Source of the DNA: Prorocentrum cordatum
Taxonomy: Eukaryota > Sar > Dinophyceae > Prorocentrales > Prorocentraceae
Direction of reading: 5' to 3'
Length of the DNA: 64,000 nucleotides
Assembly: GCA_963575745.1 (NCBI GenBank)
Contig: CAUYUJ010009791.1
Location: 65,001 to 129,000, forward strand
The notes beneath the pieces were generated by a model. The model was given only the letters and a program-made list of their open reading frames with translations, was not told the origin of the DNA and made no database searches. Below, one piece after another: positions 32,600 through 42,160 of this stretch. Every line of letters begins with the position of its first letter. The first letter of the stretch is position 1. The position numbers and the translations under genes are program-made.

Positions 32600-34430
32600 G
32601 GGGGACCGCCAAAACCGGCCCCCCAACAACAACAACGCTCCCGCTCGAGGCTTCCTCTTTGTTTGCTCAGACCTGGTGCTGTTGCTCGCTGCTGAAAGCA
32701 GCCGTCTCTACAAAACCAGCGATCCCGCTCGAGACTTCCTCCTGTTTTACCTTGGACAGGCGCGCTACTCTTTCTCTCATCGGCGCCGCCCCCCAGCAAC
32801 AGCAACGCTCCCGCTCGAGACTTCCTCTCATTTTTACTCAAGGCAGTGCTTTTGCTCGCCGCCGATAGCCCCCGTCCCGACAAAACCAGCGCTCCCGCCC
32901 GGGACCTCCTCCCGTTTTACGCTGGACAGGCGCCCTACTCTCTTTTGAATGGGCGCCGCCCCCAGCAAAAGCAACGCTTCCGCTCGAGACTTCTTTCTTT
33001 GTAACCAGAGCCGGTGCTCTTGCTCGCCACCGAAAACCGCCGCCCCAACAAAACCAACGCTCTCGCTCAAGACTTCTTCCCGTTTTGCCTTGGACTGGCA
33101 CGCTACTCTTTCGCTCATCGGCGCCGCCCCCAGCCAAAACAACGCTCCAGCTCGAAACATCCTCTTTTTTTGCTCAGACCCGGTGCTGTTGCTCGTCGCC
33201 GAAAGCAGCCGTTTCAACAAAACCAGCGCTCCCGCTCGAGACTTCCTCCTGTTTTACCTTGGACATGCACGCTAATCTTTCTCTCATCGGCGCCGCCCCC
33301 CAGCAACAACAACGCTCCCGCTCGAGACGTTTATTTTTTTTTGGGCTCAGAGCCAGTGCTGTTGTTCGCCGCCGAAAGCCGCCGCTCCAACAAAACCAGC
33401 GCTCCCGCCCGGGACCTCCTCCCGTTTTACGCTGGACAGGCGCCCTACTTTCTTCTGAATGGGCACCGCCCCCAGCAAAAGCAACGCTCCCGCTCGAGAT
33501 GCTTTACTCAGAGCCGGTGTTTTTGCTCGCCGCCGAAAGCCGCCGCCCCAACAAAACCAACGCTCCCGCTCGACTTCCCGTTTTACCTTGGACAGGCACG
33601 CTACTCGTTCTCTCATCGGCGCCGCCCCCAGCAACAACAACGCTCCCGCTCGAGACATCTTCGCTTTTAACTCAGAGCCGGTGTTTTGCTCGCCGCCGAA
33701 ATCCGCCGCCCCAGCAAAACCAGCGCTCCCGCTCGAGACTTCCTCGTGTTTTACCTTGGACTGGCGCGCTACTCTTTCGCTCATCGGCGCCGCCCCCAGC
33801 AAAAACAACGCTCCCGCTCGAGACATCCCCACTTTTTACTCAGAGCCGGTGCTGTTGGTCGCCGCCGAAAACCGCCGCTCCAATAAATCCAGCGCTCCCG
33901 CCCGAGACATCCTCCCGTTTTACGCTGGACTGGCGCCCTACTCTCTTTTGAATTGGCGCCGACCCCAACAAGAACAACGCTCCCGCTCGAGGCTTCCTCC
34001 CTTTTTCCTGAGGACAATGTTCTTGCTCGCCGCCGACAGCCCTCGTCCCGACAAAACAGCCTCGAGACGTCTTCCCTCCTTACTCAAAGCGGTGCTCCTC
34101 CTCGCCGCCGACAACCGCCGCGCCAACAGAACCAGCGTTCCCGCTCGAGTCCCCCCCCTCCTTACTCAAGGCGGTGTTCCTCCTCGCCTCCGGCAACCGC
34201 CGTCCAAACAAACCAGCGCTCCCGCTCGAGATTTCGCTTTGTTTTACGCTGGACTAGCGCCCAACTTTTTTCTGCATTGGCGCCGCTCCCAGCAACAACA
34301 GCACACCTGCTGGATAATTCCTCCCTTTCTATTCAGGGCCAGGTCTTTGCCTCGCCGCCGACAGCCCCCATCCCCACTAAACCAATCATGTCGCTCGATA
34401 TTTCCTAGTGCTTTACACTGGGCTGGGGTT
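32600..34430. repeat. Satellite of ~84-bp half units (~168-bp dimer)
   Basis: The block CGCTCCCGCTCGAGACTTCC recurs about every 83-86 bp (for example 32,807, 32,890, 32,974, 33,058). Type-1 half units end GGCGCCGCCCCCAGCAA; type-2 half units carry GCTCGCCGCCGAAA and CAACAAAACCA. About twenty half units; later copies are more diverged. All long frames here are satellite translations. Confidence 0.9.
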
Positions 34431-34911
34431 CCACTGGCGGTCTCGCATCGGCGCAGCAGGGCGCGGGTATGTGTTTTCGAGGCGGGATCCGTTGAACTTC
34501 CTCGGAGGAGATGTTTGCAAGACATCATTGGGTGGGAGATCTAGGAGTGGGAATAACGGACCCCCGCGATTGAACAATAATCCCCATGATAAGGATGGTT
34601 ATCCTGATGGTCGCATGATGCGTGTGGAGGCATCGCGCGTGAGGGCAACATGATTGTTATTGTTGCTGCTGCTGCTTGTGGTTATTGTTGTTGTTGAACA
34701 TTATTTCTTCTTAAGAATAATTATTGTTGGGACCCCTGGTGCGCGACCCCCCCGCCGCGCCTAGGCCGCAGCCACATTTTCATCATTTTCGTGAGGAAGT
34801 CTCAGGCAAAACGATTGGTACCGGATCCGGTTTTTTGTTGACGCTCGTTTTCCCTTGCAAAAAACAATAGAAAATGAAAATTCTTGTTCTTAGTTGCTCA
34901 AATTGCAAGAA
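34431..34911. other. No gene; TTG-rich patch
   Basis: An ATTGTTGTTG-type run at about 34,645-34,735 resembles the starts of macro-repeat units at 35,870 and 39,070. Otherwise nothing recognised. Confidence 0.45.
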
Positions 34912-35480
34912 TCCCTTGCAAAAAATAAGGTAAAGTGGACATTCGTGCGCGCAAGACGAAATCCTTCCAAAACCTTAGGTTTCGTAGCGATTTACACATA
35001 AAAACATCAAAAACCCAATGGTTACACACATCAAGCCGCACAACATGGTCCTTACCGCGCAGCGCGCGCTGTCTCCGAATCACTACTACTAAAACAATGG
35101 TTTTTTTCAAACATTTATGTTACATGAGCTCGCATGCGGAGCTACTTTTTCTTGTCTAACATAATCAAATTTATAATCAAATTTCATAATCCTTCAAAAA
35201 ATAAGGTAAGTGACATTCGCGCGCGTCAGACGAATCCTGTCCAGAACTCTGTGTTCGTAGCGATTTCACATAAAAACATCAAAGAATCAATGGGTTTTTC
35301 AAAAAAAAAATGTCCAAATTTCATCCCGCGCGCGCTGTCCGACTCCCACAAAACCAATGGTTTTTCAACATTTATGTTACATGAGCTCGCGCGAGCTACT
35401 TTTTCTTGTTCTAACATAATCAAATTTCAATACTCCCTTGCAAAAAAAAGTAAAGTGACATTCGCGCGCGCAAGACCAAC
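34912..35480. repeat. AT-rich tandem repeat, unit ~250-280 bp
   Basis: Units begin with CCTTGCAAAAAATAAGGTAA-like sequence at about 34,912, 35,191 and 35,437 (partial). Shared blocks are GACATTCGCGCGCG, CGTAGCGATTT, CACATAAAAACATCAA and TTTATGTTACATGAGCTCGC. Markedly more AT-rich than its surroundings. Confidence 0.85.
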
Positions 35481-35860
35481 AAAAAACACGACGATCTTAG
35501 GAACTTGCCCCAAAAATGTGACCAACTCCGCTCTCTCTGTCTCTCTCTCTGTCTGCTCTCTGTCTCACTCTCTGTCTGTCTGTGTCATGTATTGTATGTC
35601 ACAATTGCAGGATGCTGGGCACATGCGCGCCCCGAATAAGTGACCAAGTTCTGTGGGTGTGTACCCCACGCCAGTGTAGTAGCCACGGTCGTCCGCACGC
35701 CACGAAGTGAAGTGTCCCAACGTCATAGGGCGGGAAGCTGGGTTTGGGTGGTCGCGAAGAGTCGTTTGGATTTTTGGTAGAGCTTGAACTGCCCCCCCAC
35801 GAAGTGGGGGTATTGTCTCGCGTCGCATGAAAACCCTGGCACTGGTGAGAACACTGAGCG
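35481..35860. other. No gene; short CT-rich run
   Basis: CTCTGTCTCTCTC run at about 35,530-35,585, then unremarkable sequence. Confidence 0.4.
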
Positions 35861-36768
35861 TTCGGGTAAAATGATTGTTGTTGTTATTGTTGTTGCTGTT
35901 GTTGTGTTGTTGTTGAATCATATCTGACAAATAACTATTGTTGATCCCTCTCACCAGTGCATACTGTTTTTTCTGAATCAAAGTGTGCCCCTCGACGCTC
36001 GCACCCTGTTTTGTGACAGGGAAAGTCTTGGTGCTCAAACTGTGCCCCTGGCCCCCCGGATTACAAGAACAACGGCTCCCGCCTGGGACTTCCTCCTAAT
36101 TTACTTAGGACCCCCGCTCCCGCCTGAGACGTATTCACAATGTACTCAGGATCGGTGCTCCCGCGTGTGACTTCTTCGCAATTTAGTCAGGATCCCCGCT
36201 CCCATCTGAGACTTCCTCACAATTTACTCCGGAACGGCGCTCCCGCTTGAGACTTCTTCGCAATTGAATCAAAACGTCCTCGCAATTGAATCAAGACCCC
36301 CGCTCCCGCCACAGAGCTTCTCACACTTTGTTGAAGAACTGCGCTCTCGCCTGTGATTCCCATGCAATGTATTCAAAAATCGCGCTTTCGACGCTCAGGA
36401 AACACGCTGCGCCAAGGTCGCTTTCACAATTTACTTAGTATTCGCGCTCTCGCCATACTCAGGCATCCCGCTTGAATGTCCCACCCGCCCGACCCGCCCG
36501 TCAGGGGATCGCCCGCCCGTCGTGGGCTCCCGCCCGAGACTTCCTTCAGGAACGGCGCTTTCGCTTAGGACTACCTCGAACGTTCACGCTTTTACCTTCC
36601 TGCTCCTCCTCCTCCCTCTCCCTCCTCCCTCCTCCCTGCTCTCCCCCCTTTTCTCTCCGTCCTCTCTTCCCTCATCCTTATGCCTCTCTGCCCTACCTCC
36701 TCTCACTCCTCTCCCTCCTCCCTTCTACCTCCTCCCTCCTGCCTCCTCAATACCTCATTATTTGTTTT

Positions 36769-36811
<43 letters not shown>

Positions 36812-37205
36812 CTCTCACTCTCCCCTCTCTCTTTTTGTTTCTCTACCTTTGTTAAATGTCTCTCTCTCTGTCTCTTTCTTTCTCTCTTTTTCTCTGCCTC
36901 TAGTCAACCGCCCTCCCGTTCGCTCATTCTCTCCTGGCGTTTTCCTTCGTCCTTCGTCCCTCCCCCTCCCTTCCTCCTACTCACCCTCGATCTCTCCCTC
37001 CTCTTTTTGCAGGGCCCACACCAATTCCAATGGCTGGCGCATGTACGCCCGCGAAAAATTGTCCACCCGTTCAGGTTTGCCCACCTGTCTAAGCCCGCCG
37101 CCCCCCGCAAAGAGAAACAATATCCCAAAAAGGGGGTGTGATCGAAGACGAAAAAGGCGGGTATCGAGGGTGTGGGGAACCCGCTTTGAATGGCACACGG
37201 GCAAG
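35861..37205. repeat. Macro-tandem repeat, unit 1
   Basis: Order: TTG-rich start; ATTGTTGATCCCTC; GCACCCTGTTTTGTGACAGG; ~56-bp subrepeats (CGCTCCCGC...GAGACTTC...CAATTTACTC) to about 36,500; pyrimidine tract with (CT)n to about 36,905; a block with GGCGCATGTACGCCC and GCCCGCCGCCCCCCGCAAAG; then CACGGGCAAGTAAGAGCGAA. Repeated in unit 2 and the start of unit 3. Confidence 0.85.
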
Positions 37206-38086
37206 TAAGAGCGAACAGTCTTATAATGGTTATTGAACGCTCATTTCTGAAAAAAATATTGTTGATCCCTCCCGCCGGTGCATATTGTTTTTTCTCAGTC
37301 CAAGTGTGCCTCTCGACGCTCGCACCCTGTTTTGTGACAGGGAAAGTCTTGGTGCTCAAACTGTGCCCCTGGCCCCCCTTATTACTTACAACAACAACGG
37401 CTTCCGCCTGGGACTTCCTCCGATTTTACTCAGGACCTCCGCTCCTGAGACTCCCTCACAATTTGCTCAGGATCGGTGCTCCCGCGTGTGACTTCTTCGC
37501 AATTTAGTCAGGACCCCCGCTCCCATCTGAGACTTCCTCGCAATTTACTCCGGAACGGCGCTCCCGCTTGAGACTTCTTCGCAATTGAATCAAGACGTCC
37601 TCGCAATTGAATCAAGACCCCCGCTCCCGCCACAGAACTTCTCACACTTTGTTGAAGAATTGCGCTCTCGCCTGTGATTTCCATGCAATGTAATCAGAAA
37701 TCGCGCTGTCGACGCTCAAGAAACACGCTGCGCCAAGGACGCCGTCACAATTTACTTAGTATTCGCGCTCTCGCCATACTCAGGCATCCCGCTTGAATGT
37801 CCCACCCGCCCGACCCGCCCGTCAAGGGATCGCCCGCCCGTCGTGGGCCCCCGCCCGAGACTTCCTTCAGAAACGGCGTTTTCGCCTTAGATTTCGTCGA
37901 ACGTTCACGCTCTTACCTTCCTGCTTTTCCTCCTCCCCCTCCCCCTTCCTCCCGCCCCTCCCTGCTCTCCTCCCTTCTCTCTCCCTCCTCTCTGCCCCCA
38001 TCCTTATGCCTCTCTGCCCTATCCGCTCTTCCTCCTCTCCCTCCTCCCTTCTCCCTCCCCTCTCCTGCCTCCTCCCTCCCTCTTTC

Positions 38087-38562
38087 TTCCCTACCTAGGC
38101 TCTGCCTAGAAGGGTTCTTACTGGGTGTGCTTAAAGGGCCGGGCAGTGCAATTCGCCCCGGGCGGTTCCCCCTGTATCCGCCCCGCGGTTCCCCCAGTTA
38201 CGCCCCCTTAGCTTAGCGTTGCTAATCTCATCTTAGCTTAGCTTATTTCATCTTAGCTAAGCTTTGCTTCATCTTAGCTCAGATTTATCTTAGCTTAGCT
38301 AATAGTCATCTTAGTTTCGCTGAGCTTTAGCATAGCAAGGCACAGCAGAGCATATCATAGCGTAGCATAACATACCGCAGTACATCATATCATCGCATAG
38401 CCCAGCATAGCATAGCATAGCGCAGCAAAGCATAGCATAGCAAAGCATAGCGCAGCACAGCACATCACAGCATAGCACAGTGCAGCATGGCATAGCACAG
38501 CATATCATAGCAACTAATGCTGCTTTCCTAGGGGCTTTAACTTCTAGGTAGGGTCGCACTGG
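38087..38562. mobile_element. CCCTACCTAGG-bounded element, copy 2
   Basis: The arms match 22,247-23,072: left TTCCCTACCTAGGCTCTGCC onward, right ACTAATGCTGCTTTCCTAGG to TCGCACTGG. The satellite filling differs: TTAGCTTAGC-type at first, then pentamers such as CATAGCATAGCACAGCA. Macro-repeat unit 1 lacks this segment at the homologous place (about 36,745-36,775). Confidence 0.75.
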
Positions 38563-38571
38563 AGAAATGTA

Positions 38572-38752
38572 TTGTTGTTCTCTTTCTCTCTCTCTCTCTT
38601 TCTCTCTCTCGCTCCCCTCTCTCTCATGTGTTCTTTCTCTCTCTCTCTCTCTCGCCCTCGCTCTCTCTCTCTCTCTCTCTTTCTCTGCTTCTCGCACATG
38701 TTATTTGTTTCTCTGCCTCTCTCTCTCTCCCCCTCTCTCTGCCTCTAATCAA
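38572..38752. repeat. (CT)n tract
   Basis: TCTC-rich run; equivalent tracts occur at 36,770-36,905 and 39,428-39,540. Confidence 0.9.
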
Positions 38753-39065
38753 CCGCCCCCCTCTTCGCTCCTTCTCTCCTGGCGTTTCCCCTCTTCCTTC
38801 GTCCCTCCCCTTCCCTTCCTCCCACTCTCCCTCGTTCTCCCCCTCCTCTTTTTGCTGGGCCCACGCCATTTCCAACGGCGGGCGCATGTACGCCCACGAA
38901 GGATCGCCCGCCCGTTCAGGTTTGCCCGCCCGCCCAACCCCGCCGCCCCCCGCAAAGAGAAAGAACTCCCCCAAAAGGAGGGTGATCGAAAACGAAAAGG
39001 GCGGGCATCGAAGGCGTGGGGACCTCGTTTTTGTAACGACACGCGGGCAAGTAAGAGCGAACAGT

Positions 39066-39545
39066 CTTAGAATGATTGTTGTTGTTGTTGCTGCTCATGT
39101 TGTTATTGTTGTTGTTGAACTCTCATTTCTGAAGAGGAAGAAGAAGTATTGTTGATGCCCCCCGCCCGGTGCACATTGTTTCTTCGATTGAAGTGCCCTT
39201 CCTGGAGCTCGCGCCTTGTTTTTCAACAAAGAAAACCTCGAGGGACAAACTGCGTTGTTGGCCCCCGGTTTACAACGACAACGGTTTCCGCCTGATACTT
39301 CTTCACAAGGTATTGAAGAATCGCTCTCTCGCTTGGGGCCCCCTTGCAATGCACTACCGGATCGCGGCTCCCGCTTGACACTTCCTTCCTCACACTTGAT
39401 TGAAGAATCGCACTCTCGCTTGGGACTCTCTCTCTCTCTCTCTTTTCTCTCCCTCTCTCTCTCTCTCTTTTCCTCTCTCTCTCTCTTTCTCTTTTTTTTG
39501 TTCTCTCTCTCTCTCTCTTTTCTCTCTCTCTCTCTCTGTCCTTTC
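39066..39545. repeat. Macro-tandem repeat, partial unit 3
   Basis: Begins ATGATTGTTGTTGTTGTTGC, then TATTGTTGATGCCCC, diverged subrepeats and a (CT)n tract. It stops short of the LINE. Confidence 0.75.
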
Positions 39546-39976
39546 GCAGCTGTCCTTCCCGTCCCTCCGCCCCTCTCTGCTCCCCCCCTCCTTCCCGCCC
39601 CCCCCCTCCCCTTATCGTCATTGTCGTCGTCGTCGTCGTCGTCCCTGGCCGCCCCCCTCGGGGCCCACCTGCCGCCTGGAGCCCGGCACTCCGACCCTTA
39701 AGCCAGCCAGGCCATAATCCGCGCGACTGCCTCGCCGCCTGCCGAAGGCCAGCTTGTCGGCCCTTCAGCCCCCACCCTCCTCCCTCTCCCCCTCCCCTTC
39801 CTCCCTCCTTCCCTCCTTCCCTCCTCTCAAGCAACTTGGGCTCGAGCACCATTTTGGCAGCTCGGACCCGACTCCCACCGCTTCCTCGGAGTGCTTGGGG
39901 GGCAAGCAGTCAGCTGCGCCAGAGCGCAGTGCATAGCGCTCGGCTCGTGCAACCGATCTGTTTGGCGAAAGGTGGG
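39546..39976 (+). other. Pyrimidine-rich leader upstream of LINE ORF1
   Basis: Poly-C/T tracts and a GTCGTCGTCGTCGTC run precede the first ORF. This may be the 5' UTR of the retrotransposon; its exact 5' end is not visible. Confidence 0.4.
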
Positions 39977-41071
39977 ATGACGAAGGCTACGGGATATTCT
40001 ACGGAGTGGACATGGTCCAAATGTGCAGGTTGTGGCAAGTGCGACTCCAACCATGAGCTCGAATCCCGTGGGAGGAAATGCCACGGGTGCGGGCGACAGG
40101 TCAAGTTGTTCAAGCCCAAGGCCAAGGATGACGGTAACCAGCTGCAGCTCGCCCGGTCTCAGTCCACTACCGCGTTTGGGCGCAAGGGCGGTGGCTGGCC
40201 CCAGACGGGCGGTGCGAAGACGGACCTCGACCTTCTCGAGCTCACCCTCGGCACCGCGGAGGACCCCCTCCTGAAGAAGCTGCTTGAGGACGAGATCCGC
40301 AAGAAGAAGGAGTTGGTCAGGCCCAGCCAGACCCCCGAGGAGGCGGTCCGCCAACCGGCGGGGGCCTGGCGTGCCGCGGCCATGCGCCGCGACCATGCGG
40401 TCGCAGCGGTCCTCAAGGCCAGGGGCAACTTGCAGATGGCCGAGGCCAAGGAGCGCACCGCGGCCATCGAATTGGCCAAGACGGACGAAGCTCGAGGCAG
40501 AGCGGCGAGAGTGCTCGCCCTGCAGATCGGGGTGATCACGGAGTCGCCGACGCCGTCCGAGCACATGGGTTCGGGCGACCTCTTTCAGCCCACGATCGAC
40601 GAGAAGTTTTTCTCGGAGTCAGGGGAGCTGGAGTGCGAGGAGCACGAGAGAGCGACCCTCAGGGAGCTCGAAGCACAACTTCGGTCAACGCAGGACCTTG
40701 TCAAGGGGAAGAACATGGAGGTCAAGCAGTGGCAGGAGAAGACGGCGGCCATGAAGCGCGAGATCACGCAGATGCTCGCCAAGGAGCGCAGGGCCGCTTC
40801 AGGCGACGGGACGGCCACTCCACCGCAGGCCGCTCCTCCAGCCGCTCGCGGTGCAGATGGTACCGCAGAGGCTGGGGGCCGCGACGGAGGTGGAGTGCCA
40901 GCGACGGCGGCCACGGCAGCGCCAGTCGGTGACGAGGCAGCCGCGGCCGCCGCCAGGCACGCTGAGGCAGCCAAGAAGTTGTCGGACGCCAAGTTTGCAG
41001 CGGCCAAGGCGGCCAAGGAGGCCAAGGACGCCGCGGCCCTGCAGAAGGCGGCGGACACTCCTGCGGTCTGA
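39977..41071 (+). CDS. LINE ORF1-like protein with Cys-rich motif
   Basis: 364 residues from the ATG at 39,977; the frame is open further upstream but without an ATG. Cys16, Cys19, Cys22, Cys35 and Cys38 (CAGCGKC ... CHGCG) form a likely zinc-binding module with nearby His26 and His36. A Lys-rich middle follows (about residues 80-115). Residues about 130-185 and 225-365 are Ala/Glu/Lys-rich helices (for example AAKKLSDAKFAAAKAAKEAK), likely coiled coil. By position and composition it should be the RNA-binding ORF1 protein of the element. The TGA at 41,069 is followed by 39 more open codons in the same frame before the endonuclease begins, so ORF1 and endonuclease may once have been, or may still be, one polypeptide. 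Confidence 0.7.
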   Translation: MTKATGYSTEWTWSKCAGCGKCDSNHELESRGRKCHGCGRQVKLFKPKAKDDGNQLQLARSQSTTAFGRKGGGWPQTGGAKTDLDLLELTLGTAEDPLLKKLLEDEIRKKKELVRPSQTPEEAVRQPAGAWRAAAMRRDHAVAAVLKARGNLQMAEAKERTAAIELAKTDEARGRAARVLALQIGVITESPTPSEHMGSGDLFQPTIDEKFFSESGELECEEHERATLRELEAQLRSTQDLVKGKNMEVKQWQEKTAAMKREITQMLAKERRAASGDGTATPPQAAPPAARGADGTAEAGGRDGGGVPATAATAAPVGDEAAAAAARHAEAAKKLSDAKFAAAKAAKEAKDAAALQKAADTPAV

Positions 41072-42160
41072 GGGCCGCTGCCGAGGGGTGCCCCGAGGAC
41101 CACGGCCAGTCCGAGTGGTGCGACGACTGCAGGTAGGGGCTCACCGTCGGCATCGGCCTCAAGCGCAGGTCGAAGTGGGGATAGTCAGGGATCGGATAAT
41201 GAGCTGTCTACACTCTTTTTCGCCAGCGTCACATGTGCTGGCCCGAAGATGTGGGACTACATTATCTCAGATAAGCAACACGAGCGGTTTCATTTTACAA
41301 GTATAGTTGAATCGCATGTAGACACGGACGGTCTGGATCATTGGAGGAAGGAGGCCCGCAAGGCAGGACTTCGTCTGACAGCCAACCCAGCCCGACCGTC
41401 GGGGAACGCAACTCTCGGGGACAACGCCCACCGCTCGAATGAAGGAGGCGAGTGGCTTTTAGCAGAGGGTCACCGTGCCGCACACACTCTAGCACTCGAC
41501 TCGTGGAGTGCACTACGAGCTGAAGGGCATCAAGCGTTGGATGGGTTCCACGCATCGGTCATTGAGATGAAAGGGTATGCCTTTGTCGCTATTTTTTATG
41601 GGTACTCTGGGGAAGGCTGGTATGGTCGCAACCTTCAGAGGTACTCCAAGTTGGGAGCACTACTATCGTCACTGTCTCTCCCGTGGATCGTCTTCGCCGA
41701 TTGGAACATGTCATCGGCAGATCTCACGAGGCGCGGTTTTGTTCACAAAGTGGGTGGACACGTCGTTCGGGCCGACAACACGTCCATCACGTGCACGTCC
41801 AGCGCCAAGTCCGAGGGCACTGAAAGGGATTTCGCCATCGCCTCCAGCAGTTTCTGCCCGTACATAGTCAGTGTCAGAGCGGTCGTCGACGTGCCGTGGA
41901 AAACGCATTGCGGGTTACTAATGCACTTCCGGAGGGGTCATCCTCGCCACCTGGCGGGGTGGGCTCGCTTGGTCTGGAGGCGACGTCCCCGCCTCACCCT
42001 GAACAGAGATCTGCACTCCATGATTTTAGTTTTCAACGTTGGCCCGAAGAGGAAGAGGACCCCTGGGCTGGCGAGAGTAGTTTCGTGGCTCGTGAAAGTG
42101 CGCCCGCAATCGCCCCCGATGCGGCGACCGAGCGCGCTGGAAGACAGCCCGTGCGTTTAG
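41072..42160 (+). CDS. LINE endonuclease (APE-type) domain
   Basis: The frame continues directly from ORF1 after its TGA; the first ATG is at 41,249. Endonuclease features in order: LSTLFFASVTCAGPKMWDYI strand; IVESHV with the presumed catalytic Glu (about 41,310); RPSGN and EGGEWLLAEGH; IEMKGYAFVAIFYG; PWIVFADWNMS, equivalent to GDFN (about 41,680); ERDFAIASS, the IDYI strand; and DVPWKTHCGLLMHF, with the terminal His where SDH normally sits. It should nick target DNA for target-primed reverse transcription. Homology ends near 41,930; the rest of the frame to 42,160 is out of register with the linker in frame 1, marking a frameshift. Confidence 0.75.
   Translation, partial: GPLPRGAPRTTASPSGATTAGRGSPSASASSAGRSGDSQGSDNELSTLFFASVTCAGPKMWDYIISDKQHERFHFTSIVESHVDTDGLDHWRKEARKAGLRLTANPARPSGNATLGDNAHRSNEGGEWLLAEGHRAAHTLALDSWSALRAEGHQALDGFHASVIEMKGYAFVAIFYGYSGEGWYGRNLQRYSKLGALLSSLSLPWIVFADWNMSSADLTRRGFVHKVGGHVVRADNTSITCTSSAKSEGTERDFAIASSSFCPYIVSVRAVVDVPWKTHCGLLMHFRRGHPRHLAGWARLVWRRRPRLTLNRDLHSMILVFNVGPKRKRTPGLARVVSWLVKVRPQSPPMRRPSALEDSPCV

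Larger units (their letters stand above)
37206..39065. repeat. Macro-tandem repeat, unit 2 (with insertion)
   Basis: Same block order as unit 1, ending CACGCGGGCAAGTAAGAGCG. It is longer because a CCCTACCTAGG-bounded element is inserted at 38,087-38,562. Confidence 0.85.
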
